DNA of 38,121 nt from Arsenicicoccus bolidensis DSM 15745 (GCF_000426385.1 NZ_AUFG01000037.1:1-38121), one strand, 5' to 3'; shown: positions 15,847 through 25,195, numbered from the stretch's first letter. Translations and numbers: made by a program. Notes: generated by a model not told the origin, from the letters alone.

Positions 15847-16812
15847 CTAGATGTCGACGGTGAGCTCGTGGCGGGGGTTGAGGTCGTCGGGGCCGCCGTA
15901 GTTGCCGCCCGGCGTGACGATCGTGCCCGCCTCGCCCTCGATCATGGCGGCCACGTCCTGCAGCCGGCCGATCCCGGCGAGGTCGCCGGTGAGCTCGACG
16001 AACCGGCACACGGCCTCGACCTTGGGGCCCATCGACCCCGCCGGCAGGTCCATCGCCCGCAGCATCCCCGGCGTCGCGCGCGTGATCGGCCGCTCGTCGT
16101 CCGTGCCGAAGCCCTCGACCACGTGCGCCACGTCGGTGAGGATGAACAGCGCGTCCGCCTCGAGCGCCTCGGCGAGCCGCCCGGCGGTGAGGTCCTTGTC
16201 GACGACCGCCTCGACGCCCTTGAGCTTGCCCTTCTCGTCCCGGATCACCGGTATGCCGCCACCGCCCGCACAGACCACGACCGCACCGGACGACAGCAGC
16301 AGCCGGACGATCCGGGTCTCGACGATGCGCTGCGGCGTCGGGGAGGCCACCACGCGGCGCCACCCCTTGGTGTCCTGCTTTACGGTCCAGCCGCGCTCGT
16401 CCGCCTTGGACCGCGCCTCGGCCTCCGAGTAGGTCTCGCCGACGAACTTCGTCGGGTCGGCGAACGCCGGGTCGTGCGCCATCACCAGGGTCTGGTTGAC
16501 CATCGCGGCGACCTGTCGGCCGGGCAGGGCGTTCTGCAGGGACTGCAGCAGCCAGTAGCCGATCATCCCCTGCGTCTGCGCACCCAGCGTGTCGAAGGGG
16601 TAGGGCTCCGACAGGGCCGGGTCGTTGGCCGACTCCAGCGCCAGCACCCCCACCTGCGGGCCGTTGCCGTGGGTGATCACCAGCTCGTGCTCCTCCGCCA
16701 GCGGCGCGAGGGCGCGGGCGGCCGCCTTGGCGCGCTCGAGCTGGGTCGAGGCGTCGGGCTTCTCGCCCCGCTCGAGCAGGGCATTGCCGCCGAGGGCGAC
16801 GACGATGCGCAC
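15847..16812 (-). CDS. arcC: Carbamate kinase
   Basis: A 321-residue amino-acid-kinase-fold enzyme that transfers phosphate from carbamoyl phosphate to ADP, giving ATP, CO2 and ammonia, the energy-yielding last step of the arginine deiminase pathway. The N-terminal VVALGGNALL and THGNGPQVG are the phosphate-binding loops of carbamate kinases; VCAGGGGIPV, AVVDKDLTA and the C-terminal GTIVTPGGNYG complete the signature. Length is normal (about 310-320). The start is GTG, with GGGGGA at the end of arcB as ribosome-binding site, and only three bases separate the arcB stop from it. It is the last gene of the arcA-arcB-arcC operon and is followed by a palindromic repeat that may end transcription. 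Confidence 0.94.
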   Translation of the reverse strand: MRIVVALGGNALLERGEKPDASTQLERAKAAARALAPLAEEHELVITHGNGPQVGVLALESANDPALSEPYPFDTLGAQTQGMIGYWLLQSLQNALPGRQVAAMVNQTLVMAHDPAFADPTKFVGETYSEAEARSKADERGWTVKQDTKGWRRVVASPTPQRIVETRIVRLLLSSGAVVVCAGGGGIPVIRDEKGKLKGVEAVVDKDLTAGRLAEALEADALFILTDVAHVVEGFGTDDERPITRATPGMLRAMDLPAGSMGPKVEAVCRFVELTGDLAGIGRLQDVAAMIEGEAGTIVTPGGNYGGPDDLNPRHELTVDI

Positions 16813-16815
16813 GGG

Positions 16816-17817
16816 TCAGTCCCCCAGGGTGGCGACCATGACCGCCTTGATCGTGTGCATGCGGTTCTCCGCCTGGTCGAAGACGATCGACGCCTCGGAC
16901 TCGAATACCTCGTCGGTGACCTCGAGGGCCTCCATGCCGGTGGCCTGGAAGATGTCCTCCCCCACCTTGGTGGCCCGGTCGTGGAAGGCCGGCAGGCAGT
17001 GCATGAACTTGACCTGCGGGTTGCCTGTCGCCTCCATCGTGGCCTTGTTGACCTGGTAGTCCTTGAGCAGCGCGATCCGCTCGTCCCAGACCTCCTTGGG
17101 CTCACCCATCGACACCCACACGTCGGTGTAGAGGAAGTCCGCGCCGCGCACCCCCGCCTCGACGTCGTCGGTGATCGTGATGCGGGCACCGGTCTGCTTC
17201 GCGATCCCGCACGCCAGGGCGACGACCTCCTCGGTGTTCTGCAGCGACGTCGGCGCGACCATGCGCACGTCCATCCCGGCCATGGCGCCGGACACCAGCA
17301 GCGAGTTGCCGACGTTGTTGCGCGCGTCACCGAGATAGGCGAAGGCGATCTGCGACAGCGGCTTGTCCGAGTGCTCGGTCATCGTGAGCTGGTCGGCGAG
17401 CATCTGGGTGGGGTGCCACTCGTCGGTCAGGCCGTTCCACACCGGGACGCCCGCGAACTCCCCGAGCGTCTCGACGAGCGACTGCGCGAAGCCGCGGTAC
17501 TCGATGCCGTCATACATGCGCCCCAGCACCCGCGCGGTGTCCTTCATCGACTCCTTGTGCCCGATCTGCGAGCCCGTGGGCTCGAGGTAGGTCACCCCCG
17601 CGCCCTGGTCGTACGCCGCGACCTCGAAGGCGCAGCGCGTCCGGGTCGAGGTCTTCTCGAAGATCAGCGCGATGTTCTTGCCCCGCAGCCGCGGCTGCTC
17701 GGTGCCGGCGTACTTCGCGGCCTTGAGGTCCGCGGACAGCTTCAGCAGGTGCTTCCACTCCGCGGGGGTGAAGTCCACCTCCTTGAGGAAGTTGCGGTGG
17801 CGCAGGGTGAACGACAT
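16816..17817 (-). CDS. arcB: Ornithine carbamoyltransferase, catabolic type
   Basis: A 333-residue enzyme that in this operon splits citrulline with phosphate into ornithine and carbamoyl phosphate. STRTR (57-61) is the carbamoyl-phosphate loop. [12 protein letters not shown] and MHCLPAFHD (around residue 272) are the other active-site signatures. The N-terminus [20 protein letters not shown] and the segment [21 protein letters not shown] are like catabolic ArcB proteins. Its sandwich position between arcA and arcC supports the catabolic role over arginine biosynthesis. The ATG overlaps the arcA stop (TGATG), so the two genes are translationally coupled. Confidence 0.93.
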   Translation of the reverse strand: MSFTLRHRNFLKEVDFTPAEWKHLLKLSADLKAAKYAGTEQPRLRGKNIALIFEKTSTRTRCAFEVAAYDQGAGVTYLEPTGSQIGHKESMKDTARVLGRMYDGIEYRGFAQSLVETLGEFAGVPVWNGLTDEWHPTQMLADQLTMTEHSDKPLSQIAFAYLGDARNNVGNSLLVSGAMAGMDVRMVAPTSLQNTEEVVALACGIAKQTGARITITDDVEAGVRGADFLYTDVWVSMGEPKEVWDERIALLKDYQVNKATMEATGNPQVKFMHCLPAFHDRATKVGEDIFQATGMEALEVTDEVFESEASIVFDQAENRMHTIKAVMVATLGD

Positions 17818-19061
17818 CAGATGTCCTCTCGCTCGATGGGGCAGCTCATGCAGCGCGGGCCGCCACGGCCCCGGCCCAGCTCGCTCCCCTTGATGGTGAC
17901 CACCTCGACACCGTTGTCGCGCAGGTGGTCGTTGCTCGTGGTGTTTCGCTCGTAGGCGATCACCACGCCGGGCCGGACGGTGAGCACGTTGCAGCCGTCG
18001 TCCCACTGCTCCCGCTCCGCCGCCGCCAGGTCCTGGTCGGCGGTCAGGGTGCGGATGTCGTCGAGGCCGATCGCTCTTGCGATCGCCCTGTGCATGTCCT
18101 CGGGTGCGTGGGACCGGACCCGCAGCCGGCCGGGTTCGTCCCCCGGGGTCAGGGTGTATGCCGGGAGCATCCCCAGCCCGGCGTACTTCGTGAAGGTGTG
18201 CTCGTCGACCATCGACATGACGGTGTCGAGATGCATCATCGCCCGACCCTGCGGCATGGCGATCGCGACGACGCTGGTGGCGGCGTGCGCGTTGAACAGC
18301 TGCTGCGCCAGGCGCTCCACCGCCTGCGGGGTCGTGCGCTCCGACATACCGACGAGGACCCCGCCTCGCCCCAGCACGTGCACGTCGCCGCCCTCCATCG
18401 AGGCCAGCCCGGTGCCGAGGCCGTCCGACCAGCGGGTGAGGGAGTGGTCGCCGCCGGACAGCTCCGGGTGCCAGTGATAGATCGCCTCGTAGTGCAGGGA
18501 CTCGCGCACGCGCGCCGTCATGCGCATCGAGTTGATCGACACCCCGCCGTAGACCCAGCAGGTCGTGTCCCGCGTGAACAGGTGGTTCGGCAGCGGCGCC
18601 AGCACGAACTGGTCGCGCCCCATCGAGTGCAGGACCAGCGAGGCGGGCTCGTTCGGCATACGGCCGAGCATCTCCTGCTTGGTGATCCCGCCGATGAGCA
18701 CCGAGGCGAGCTCCCCGGAGCCCATGCCGGACAGGACCTCGAGCATCGGGTCGATGGCCTGCGGCCCGAAGACCTCGTCGTCGAGGAGGTGGTCGAACAG
18801 GAACTGGCGGGCGGCCGGGTGCTCGAGCGTCTCGGTCAGGATGTCCTGCAGGTAGAGGACCTCCACGTCGAGGTCGCGCAGCGCCTGGGCGAACTCGTCG
18901 TGCTCCTTCTGCGCCTCCTCGAACCACGGCAGGTCGTCGAAGAGCAGGGCCTCCTTGTTGCTCGGCGTGAGGCGCGCCAGCTCACGGTCCGGGCGGTGCA
19001 GCAGCACCCGGCGGAGCTGGCCGACCTCGGAGCCGACGTAGGCTCTGCGCTCGCTCGTCAT
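17817..19061 (-). CDS. arcA: Arginine deiminase
   Basis: A 414-residue guanidino-modifying enzyme converting arginine to citrulline and ammonia. [20 protein letters not shown] opens the fold. [25 protein letters not shown] (Glu/Asp), and [12 protein letters not shown] (His/Asp) carry catalytic residues, and the nucleophile is C407 in [11 protein letters not shown]. The start at 19061 has AGGGAA upstream; an in-frame extension to 19235 lacks family similarity. It is the first gene of the operon and provides the ammonia that supports pH tolerance and feeds ATP formation through ArcC. No arginine/ornithine antiporter (arcD) or ArgR-type regulator is adjacent; a POT peptide transporter is divergent instead. 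Confidence 0.94.
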   Translation of the reverse strand: MTSERRAYVGSEVGQLRRVLLHRPDRELARLTPSNKEALLFDDLPWFEEAQKEHDEFAQALRDLDVEVLYLQDILTETLEHPAARQFLFDHLLDDEVFGPQAIDPMLEVLSGMGSGELASVLIGGITKQEMLGRMPNEPASLVLHSMGRDQFVLAPLPNHLFTRDTTCWVYGGVSINSMRMTARVRESLHYEAIYHWHPELSGGDHSLTRWSDGLGTGLASMEGGDVHVLGRGGVLVGMSERTTPQAVERLAQQLFNAHAATSVVAIAMPQGRAMMHLDTVMSMVDEHTFTKYAGLGMLPAYTLTPGDEPGRLRVRSHAPEDMHRAIARAIGLDDIRTLTADQDLAAAEREQWDDGCNVLTVRPGVVIAYERNTTSNDHLRDNGVEVVTIKGSELGRGRGGPRCMSCPIEREDI

Positions 19062-19409
19062 CTGGGTTCCCTCGCTCGCTGGTTCTGGGTGGATCGCCCT
19101 CGCTCGAAGGCTTCCCCGCCGTGGTCCGCCCCTATCAAAGCGCAGAGCGGGCCCTGCGCCTACACCGGGGAGGGTGCCGATCTCGCTGGTCAGAGCGGGT
19201 GGTGAGCGTTCATGCTGCACCGGGTCGAGCGGCACACGGTATGCCGCAGATAGGTATGCGCGGCAGCGAATCCCACCAGATGACGGGCACCCGGACGTGA
19301 GACGACCGCCAGGGGGGCATACGGTGTATGCCGTGCCTCACCCATCGGCACGCTGGCCCCCGACGGCGTGGGCCACCGCACGACCCATCAGAGAGGAAGG
19401 CCACGACTC
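19062..19409. promoter_or_regulatory. Divergent arcA / peptide-transporter intergenic region
   Basis: About 350 bases without a gene. GGCATAC-GGT-GTATGCC (19316-19332) is a perfect 7-bp inverted repeat about 80 bases before the transporter. Two partial relatives, GGTATGCCGC and GGTATGCGCGG, lie near 19240 and 19254. On the arcA side CTTTGAT occurs about 75 bases upstream of the ATG (complement near 19135). An operator role is inferred from symmetry and place only. Confidence 0.4.
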
Positions 19410-20963
19410 ATGGCCACGATCGACGAGACCACCCCAGCACCGACCAGACCCTCGTCGAGGGACGACCGAGGGTTCGTCGGGCACCCGAAGGGCCTGGCCT
19501 GGCTGTTCCAGGTCGAGTTCTGGGAGCGGTTCTCGTACTACGGGATGAAGGCCATCCTCCTGTACTTCATCATCGCCACAGTCGGCGAGGGCGGCCTGGG
19601 GATGGAGAAGTCGACCGGTGAGGCGATCGTCGCGACCTACGGCGCCGCCGTCTACCTGCTGGCCATCCCCGGCGGGCTCGCCGCGGACCGGCTGCTGGGC
19701 GCCTGGCGGTCCACGCTCTACGGCGGCATCATCATCATGGTCGGCCACATCTGCCTGGCCCTGCCGACCGTCGCCACCGCGTGGCTCGGCATCTGCCTGG
19801 TCGCCATCGGCACCGGGTTCATCAAGCCCAACCTGTCGACCATGGTCGGTGAGCTCTACGACCGCGACGACCCCCGCCGCGACGGCGGCTTCCAGATCTT
19901 CTACATGTCGATCAACATCGGCGCCTTCCTGTCCCCCCTCATCGTCGGCTTCCTGCAGGGCCGCTGGGGCTACCACGTCGGCTTCTCCGCCGCGGCCGTC
20001 GGCATGGGCTTCGCGATCCTGTCCTTCATCGCCGGCAAGAAGGCCCTGCACGGCATCGGCTCCACCGTCCCCAACCCCCTGACCGGCAAGGACGGCGCCC
20101 GCGTCGGCGGCGTCGCCGTCGCCGTGGTGGTGGGCACCGCGGTGCTGTACCTCCTGTTCAACGCCCTCGAGGGCGGCGCGACCACCGCTGCCATCGTCGA
20201 CACCGTCGCGGCGCTGTCGATCATCGCGGCCGTCGGCTACTTCGTGATGATGTTCCGCAGCCCCAAGGTCGACGCGACCGAGCGCAGCCACCTCGCGGCC
20301 TACATCCCGCTGTGGGTCGGCGGGGCGCTGTTCTTCATGATCTTCGAGCAGGCCGCCGTCAAGATGGCGAGCTTCGCCAAGAACAACACCCAGCTCGAGG
20401 TCGGCGGCCTCACCGTCAACCCGGCGTGGTACCAGTCGATCAACCCCTTCGCGATCGTCATCCTCGCCCCGATCGTGGGCTGGTTCTTCACCCGTCGCGC
20501 CGGCCGCTTCCCGCAGACGCCGGCCAAGTTCGCGCTGTCGGTCGCCCTCATCGGCCTGTCCGCCATGGTGATGGGCTGGGCCTTCGGCACCTGGACCGGC
20601 GGCTCCGCGCTGGCACCGTTCTACTTCCTCGGTCTCGTCTTCGTCATGCAGACGGTCGCCGAGCTGTTCCTGTCCCCGGTCGGTCTGTCGGCCACGACGA
20701 TGCTGGCCCCCAAGGCCTTCGCCAGCCAGGCCATGGCGCTCTGGCTGCTGACCTCGGCCGTCGGCCAGGGCATCGCCGCGCTGCTCATCAAGGGGATGGC
20801 CGGCCTGTCCGACGCGGCCTTCTACTTCACCCTCGGCGGCATGACGCTGGCCTGCGCGGTCATCCTGTTCGCGCTCGTGCCGTGGACGCAGCGCAAGATG
20901 AAGGACGTCGAGGACATGCGGCGCGAGGCCTCCGACGCGGCGCGCGCAGCCCGGGCGCACTGA
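19410..20963 (+). CDS. POT-family proton-dependent oligopeptide transporter
   Basis: A 517-residue MFS-type membrane protein with about fourteen hydrophobic segments. The family proton-coupling motif ExxER is E36-F-W-E-R40 followed by FSYYGMKAILLYF. GGLAADRLLGAWRS is the loop 2-3 motif, GTGFIKPNLSTMVGELY and FQIFYMSINIGAFLSPLI are the PTR2/POT signatures. These carriers import di- and tripeptides with protons. Start is fixed by AGGAAGG nine bases upstream of the ATG. It is divergent from the arginine deiminase operon, so peptide import may feed arginine catabolism, though nothing in the sequence proves co-regulation. Confidence 0.92.
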   Translation: MATIDETTPAPTRPSSRDDRGFVGHPKGLAWLFQVEFWERFSYYGMKAILLYFIIATVGEGGLGMEKSTGEAIVATYGAAVYLLAIPGGLAADRLLGAWRSTLYGGIIIMVGHICLALPTVATAWLGICLVAIGTGFIKPNLSTMVGELYDRDDPRRDGGFQIFYMSINIGAFLSPLIVGFLQGRWGYHVGFSAAAVGMGFAILSFIAGKKALHGIGSTVPNPLTGKDGARVGGVAVAVVVGTAVLYLLFNALEGGATTAAIVDTVAALSIIAAVGYFVMMFRSPKVDATERSHLAAYIPLWVGGALFFMIFEQAAVKMASFAKNNTQLEVGGLTVNPAWYQSINPFAIVILAPIVGWFFTRRAGRFPQTPAKFALSVALIGLSAMVMGWAFGTWTGGSALAPFYFLGLVFVMQTVAELFLSPVGLSATTMLAPKAFASQAMALWLLTSAVGQGIAALLIKGMAGLSDAAFYFTLGGMTLACAVILFALVPWTQRKMKDVEDMRREASDAARAARAH

Positions 20964-20990
20964 CGGCGCCCCACCCGCAGCGGCGCTCGC

Positions 20991-20996
20991 TAGAGT
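20991..20996 (+). promoter_or_regulatory. -10 box TAGAGT, probably leaderless
   Basis: TAGAGT ends seven bases before the ATG at 21004; no ribosome-binding site is seen. Confidence 0.5.
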
Positions 20997-21003
20997 GCCG
21001 CCC

Positions 21004-21762
21004 ATGCGCAGACTGACCGAGCGGCAGGAGCACCTGGTCGAGGTGCTCCTGCTGCTCGGTCTGTCCCTGGGCTCCTCCGCGATCTACTCGATCCTGCGGA
21101 TCATCGAGCGGACGACCCGCGAGGTCGCCCTCAACCAGCAGACCTCTACCCTCAACCAGTCGGTCACCCCCGACCGCCCCTGGCTCGACCTCGCCTACCA
21201 GCTGACCGGGATCGCCCTCGGCGTGGTCGCCCCCGCGATGGCGATCTTCCTGCTGCGGCACCGCCGCCCACCCGCCGACCCGCGCATCGGGTGGGACCGG
21301 CGTGAGCCGGGCCGCGACGCCGCGCACGGCGCCCTCCTGGCGGCGGGGATCGGCATACCGGGCCTGGGTCTGTATCTCCTCGGCCGCCACCTCGGGATCA
21401 CCACCGAGGTGGTCGCGGCCGACCTCACCTCGACCTGGTGGACGATCCCGGTCCTCGTGCTGGCGGCGCTGCAGAACTCCGTGCTCGAGGAGGTCGTCGT
21501 CGTGGCCTACCTCCTCGGGCGCCTGCGACAGGTCGGTATGCCGGACCGCCTGGCGCTGGTCCTGTCCGCCCTCCTGCGCGGGAGCTATCACCTCTACCAG
21601 GGCTTCGGGGCGTTCCTCGGCAACGCGGTGATGGGGCTGATCTTCGGCGCCTACTACCAACGGCGCCGACGCGTGATGCCGCTGGTGGTCGCGCACACGC
21701 TGCTCGACGTCGTGGCCTTCGTCGGCTACACGCTCGCCAAGGGGCACCTCGGCTGGCTCTGA
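21004..21762 (+). CDS. CPBP-family intramembrane metalloprotease
   Basis: A 252-residue membrane protein with the CAAX-processing/bacteriocin-processing (ABI) core. The catalytic motif pair is E162-E163 in NSVLEEVVVVAYLLGRL, H196 in RGSYHLYQG, and H231 with D235 in AHTLLD. Four hydrophobic segments cover the catalytic half and two or more the N-terminal half. Bacterial members cleave or process unknown membrane-linked substrates; some give immunity to bacteriocins. A GTG at 20995 is in frame three codons earlier, but the ATG is preferred because TAGAGT sits seven bases before it. It follows the peptide transporter by 40 bases but has its own promoter-like box. Confidence 0.85.
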   Translation: MRRLTERQEHLVEVLLLLGLSLGSSAIYSILRIIERTTREVALNQQTSTLNQSVTPDRPWLDLAYQLTGIALGVVAPAMAIFLLRHRRPPADPRIGWDRREPGRDAAHGALLAAGIGIPGLGLYLLGRHLGITTEVVAADLTSTWWTIPVLVLAALQNSVLEEVVVVAYLLGRLRQVGMPDRLALVLSALLRGSYHLYQGFGAFLGNAVMGLIFGAYYQRRRRVMPLVVAHTLLDVVAFVGYTLAKGHLGWL

Positions 21763-21948
21763 GCGGGGGCCGTCCGGGCCGTCTCACGATACGCGCCGGT
21801 AGCCGACGCAGCCGTGGCGACATATCACCTGAATGCACTTGAATGGCTACACAACGCAGCATGCGATGGGCCCCTGTGTCACGATTCGCGCCAATTGATC
21901 GGTCCAGCAGCTCGACCGACCCGCCGGCAGTCTCTGGGAGGTGCCCCC

Positions 21949-23745
21949 GTGTCGCAGACCTACGGTCGTCACCGCGGCAGCTCGAGCGACCGCGTGGGCA
22001 ACATCGCTGCGGCGGTCATCGCCCTCGCCGCGCTCGGCGGCGCCGGGGTCGTGGCGGTGCAGGGGCGCACCGGCCCCGAGGGCGGATCCGGTGGATCCGC
22101 CGGCGTCCAGGGACCCGCGGGGACGCGGCAGAGCACCGTCCCCGCCTGCGACGACGCCGCCCCCATCTATGCCTCGCCCGACCTGACGGACGCGCTCGCC
22201 CAGGTCGCCGAGGGCTACCGCGCGGCCTCGGGCTCGTCCTGCGCCCCGATCACCGTCACGGCGGTGGCGGGGCCGTCCACGCTCCCCGGACTGCTCGGCG
22301 GTGGCCGGGCGGCGTTGTGGCTCGCCCGGTCGGAGGCGGACGTCGCGGCCCTGCCCGCCACGGTCCGGCGCACCGCCCCGCAGGTCGTGGCCAGCACCCC
22401 CGTCGTCCTGGCGATGCCCTCCCCGATGGCCGACACCGCCTCCTGGGGCTGGCCCACGCGACCGCTCACCCCCGACGCCTGGCGGGCCTGGATGCTGGGA
22501 CGGTCGACCTGGGCGCAGACCGGCCACCCGGAGTGGTCGTCCTTCTCGCTCCGGATGGCGGACCCGACCACCAGCCCGACGGCCGCCATCGGCTACGGCG
22601 CCATGATCACGCTCGCCAACGGGGTCCCGCTGGCCAAGGCACCGGACTATGCCCAGCCGAGCGACAAGGACCTGGCCGTGATCAAGGTCGAGCACCGCGT
22701 GACCTCGCTCGCGAGCGACGACGGTGACGTGCTCCCCGACCGCGACGCCACGTTGTCCGAGGTGACCGCCCAGGCCTCGGCCTACGTCACGACCGAGCGG
22801 GCCGTCGCTGCGCACAACGCCACCGACCCAGCTGTGCCGCTGGCCGCCGTACCACTCGCCGGCGGCGCCGCGTCCGTCCCGCTGTCCCTGCTCGGGGTCG
22901 GTGCCAGCGACGAGGATGCTCCCGGCGCGGCGTCGGCGCGAGGGTTCCGGGCCTACCTGACCTCCGCGAACGGCCTCACCGCCCTGCGCGCCGCCGGACT
23001 GCGTGGGCCCGACGGCGCCGTACCCACCGACCACCCGGCCGGCGTCGCGTATGCCGCTGCCCCCCTCGAGCCCGCCCCCGTGCCGCTCCCCGTGCTGCAG
23101 CAGACCGTGCAGGCCTGGCGCGGCATGCACTCCCGCATCTCGTCGATGGTGCTGGTCGACGCCTCAGGATCGATGAACCAGCACTTCGCGGGCGGGGCGA
23201 CGAGCCGCATCGACCTCGTCCGGGGCCTGGTCGGCAACGTCTACCAGACCGCGTCGCCCCGCGCCCGCTCCGGCGTGTGGTTCTTCCACACCTCCAACGA
23301 GCTCGGGACGCCACTGATCGAGCGCGCCACAGACCTGGCCGTCAACGAGAGCGTGGACGGTGGCCGCCGGCACAGCGACGCCGTGGTCGACGCCATGAGC
23401 ACCGTCACCATCAAGGGCGGGACACCGCTCTACCAGGCCGTCCGCGAGGCCTACGCCTACACCCTCGGCGAGTACGACCCCGGCTACGTCAACCAGCTCG
23501 TGGTCCTGTCCGACGGCGCCAACCGCGACACCACCAGCCCCGACACGCTCGGCCAGCTCCTCGCCTACCTCAACGAGGTGAAGGACCCCAAGCGGCCCGT
23601 CCGCATCATCTGCCTGGGCTACGGCGCCGAGGCGGACATGGGAGCCCTGCAGGCGATCGCGAGCGCCACCGGCGGCCGCGCGGCCCAGGTCAGCAGCCCC
23701 GCCGAGATGAAGGCCGCCGTCAACCTCGCCCTCTTCTCGCTCTGA
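21949..23745 (+). CDS. Membrane-anchored substrate-binding plus VWA domain protein
   Basis: A 598-residue protein with one N-terminal membrane helix (about 18-38), a Gly-rich linker, an extracellular region like a type 2 periplasmic binding protein (about 55-390: CDDAAPIYASPDLTDAL, LWLARSEADVAAL, VVASTPVVLAMPSPM), and a C-terminal von Willebrand A domain (about 397-598). The metal-ion adhesion site is D404-A-S-G-S-M, with GGTPLYQAV supplying the Thr and VVLSDGANRD the later Asp. GTG start is fixed by GGGAGG seven bases upstream. Such two-domain proteins are seen in actinobacteria with no settled function; ligand sensing or protein-protein assembly at the surface is plausible. The gene stands alone; a 52-bp-family repeat follows its stop. 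Confidence 0.85.
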   Translation: MSQTYGRHRGSSSDRVGNIAAAVIALAALGGAGVVAVQGRTGPEGGSGGSAGVQGPAGTRQSTVPACDDAAPIYASPDLTDALAQVAEGYRAASGSSCAPITVTAVAGPSTLPGLLGGGRAALWLARSEADVAALPATVRRTAPQVVASTPVVLAMPSPMADTASWGWPTRPLTPDAWRAWMLGRSTWAQTGHPEWSSFSLRMADPTTSPTAAIGYGAMITLANGVPLAKAPDYAQPSDKDLAVIKVEHRVTSLASDDGDVLPDRDATLSEVTAQASAYVTTERAVAAHNATDPAVPLAAVPLAGGAASVPLSLLGVGASDEDAPGAASARGFRAYLTSANGLTALRAAGLRGPDGAVPTDHPAGVAYAAAPLEPAPVPLPVLQQTVQAWRGMHSRISSMVLVDASGSMNQHFAGGATSRIDLVRGLVGNVYQTASPRARSGVWFFHTSNELGTPLIERATDLAVNESVDGGRRHSDAVVDAMSTVTIKGGTPLYQAVREAYAYTLGEYDPGYVNQLVVLSDGANRDTTSPDTLGQLLAYLNEVKDPKRPVRIICLGYGAEADMGALQAIASATGGRAAQVSSPAEMKAAVNLALFSL

Positions 23746-23789
23746 CCCAGCCCTCACCCGCCCAGACGGCCCCTCCAGACGACCCGGAC

Positions 23790-23867
23790 TGAGCCCCCAG
23801 CTCACAACGCGCCGCCCACACCCCTCCACGACCCCTCCGGACGACACGGAGTGAGCCCCCAGCTCAC
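23790..23867. repeat. Two hairpin repeats related to the 170-349 array
   Basis: TGAGCCCCCAGCTCAC occurs at 23790 and 23852, 62 bases apart, each followed by a CGCCGCCCmCAC-like spacer as in the left array (TGAGCTCCCAGCTCAC then CGCCCAGACGCC). Both arrays sit just 3' of a rightward gene, here the VWA gene. Confidence 0.7.
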
Positions 23868-23905
23868 ATCACGCCGCCCCCACGCCCCGGGCGTCGGGCA
23901 TGGCG

Positions 23906-23938
23906 AAGGCCCGGCCCCCGCGTGGGGGACCGGGCCTT
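23906..23938. terminator. Strong GC hairpin between convergent VWA and DUF2382 genes
   Basis: AAGGCCCGG (23906-23914) pairs with CCGGGCCTT (23930-23938), and the inner CCCC pairs with GGGG around a GCGT loop. Position between two convergent genes suits a bidirectional terminator. Confidence 0.7.
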
Positions 23939-23991
23939 GGCCGTGGCTACCTGGTGCCGGACGCTGAGGTCCGACGCGTCAGGTCAGCTGA

Positions 23992-25038
23992 TCAGCGACC
24001 GACCTTGCCGTCGTTGTCGCGGTCCAGCTTGTCCTTGATCTTGTCGCCGAGGCCGACCTTGCCGTCGTTGTCGTGGTCGCGGTCGTTGCCGACCCCGCCA
24101 CGACCGCCGTCGCGGACACCGTCACGAACGCCACCCTCGCGCTCGACCTCGATCTCCTCCTTGCGGACGTCCTCGGTGACGCGCTGCTGCTCGGTCACCT
24201 TCTCCTTGCCCAGGGAGATCTGCTCCTTGGCCACGACGTCCTTGTCGACGACGACCTCGTCCTCGCGGAGACGGACCTCGGCGGTCTCGTCGCCACCGAT
24301 GCGGCCACCCTCACCGTCGCGGATGGGGGTGCGCTCGACGCGGACCTCCTCGTGGGTGACGGGGACCGTGACGGTCTCCTTCTCGGTGCGGACGTGCTTG
24401 CGCAGACGGACACGACCGGCCTCGCGCTCGCGGGTGCCGACCTGCAGCTCCTCCTCGGAGCGGGTCATCGTGTTGTCGCCGCGGGTGCGGTCGCGGTCGG
24501 CCAGGGGACGGCCCGCGGTGGCGTCGGCGTCGCCGTCAGCACCGTGGTCGTTGCGGCCGGCGGTCGCGTCGGCGTCGCCGTCGGCGCCGTGGTCGTTGCG
24601 GCGACCCACACCGGCGACACCAGCGGTGCCATCGGCGCCGTGGTCGTTGCGGCCGGCGGTCGCGTCGGCGTCACCGTCGGCGCCGTGGTCGCCACCGCGG
24701 GTGCCGGCAGCGGCGTAGCCCTCGTCGTAGTCGCGACCGTAGTAGCGGTAGAGCTCGCGCTCCTCGTCGGCGTCCAGGTGACGGTCGGCGTCGACGCGGG
24801 GGGCGTCCTTGACCTTGTCCTTGGAGAACGGCACGCGGATGGTGTCGCCATCGACCTGCGCGTCGTCGAGCGGGATGAAGGTGTTGGACGTGCCGAACAG
24901 GCCGGTGTTGACGGTCACCCAGGACGGGTTGCCGGTGCGGTCGTCGTTGTAGACGTCGCCGACCTTGCCGATCTTGTCGCCGTTGTTGTCGACGACGTGG
25001 CCGTTGAGGACCTGCTCGATGTGCTCGTTGGAGAACAT
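23992..25038 (-). CDS. PRC-barrel plus DUF2382 stress-type protein
   Basis: A 348-residue, highly charged soluble protein. Residues 1-100 form a PRC-barrel (IEQVLNGHVVDNNGDKIGKV, WVTVNTGLFGTSNTFIPL). Residues 118-178 are four copies of a 15-residue repeat (NDHGADGDADATAGR). Residues about 193-300 are a DUF2382 (YsnF/AvaK-like) domain: EEELQVGTREREAGRVRLRK and ETVTVPVTHEEVRVER. The tail has two acidic loops, DHDNDGKVG (321-329) and DRDNDGKVG (339-347), resembling Ca2+-binding DxDxDG loops. The ATG is fixed by AAAGGCGG upstream. This domain pair is common in actinobacteria and cyanobacteria and is associated with stress, but its molecular role is not established. It is a single gene behind a strong terminator. 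Confidence 0.88.
   Translation of the reverse strand: MFSNEHIEQVLNGHVVDNNGDKIGKVGDVYNDDRTGNPSWVTVNTGLFGTSNTFIPLDDAQVDGDTIRVPFSKDKVKDAPRVDADRHLDADEERELYRYYGRDYDEGYAAAGTRGGDHGADGDADATAGRNDHGADGTAGVAGVGRRNDHGADGDADATAGRNDHGADGDADATAGRPLADRDRTRGDNTMTRSEEELQVGTREREAGRVRLRKHVRTEKETVTVPVTHEEVRVERTPIRDGEGGRIGGDETAEVRLREDEVVVDKDVVAKEQISLGKEKVTEQQRVTEDVRKEEIEVEREGGVRDGVRDGGRGGVGNDRDHDNDGKVGLGDKIKDKLDRDNDGKVGR
24511..24690. repeat. Four 45-bp in-frame repeats inside the DUF2382 gene
   Basis: The 180-bp segment is four 45-bp units encoding NDHGADGDADATAGR-like peptides; the unit near 24601-24645 is diverged (GADGTAGVAGVGRR). The number of units probably varies between strains. Confidence 0.85.
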
Positions 25039-25195
25039 GCTGGGGTTCCGCCTTTCGTTGGTTACCAGTTGATGGAAGACATCGTCGCCGTGGGCGACGG
25101 TGCCTCGCTGCTCGTAACTTGCCCACGCCCGTCGGACGGCAAACCCCCGAGCCCAAAAAAATCTCGATATGGTCACACCGCGACGTCTGCGCAGG

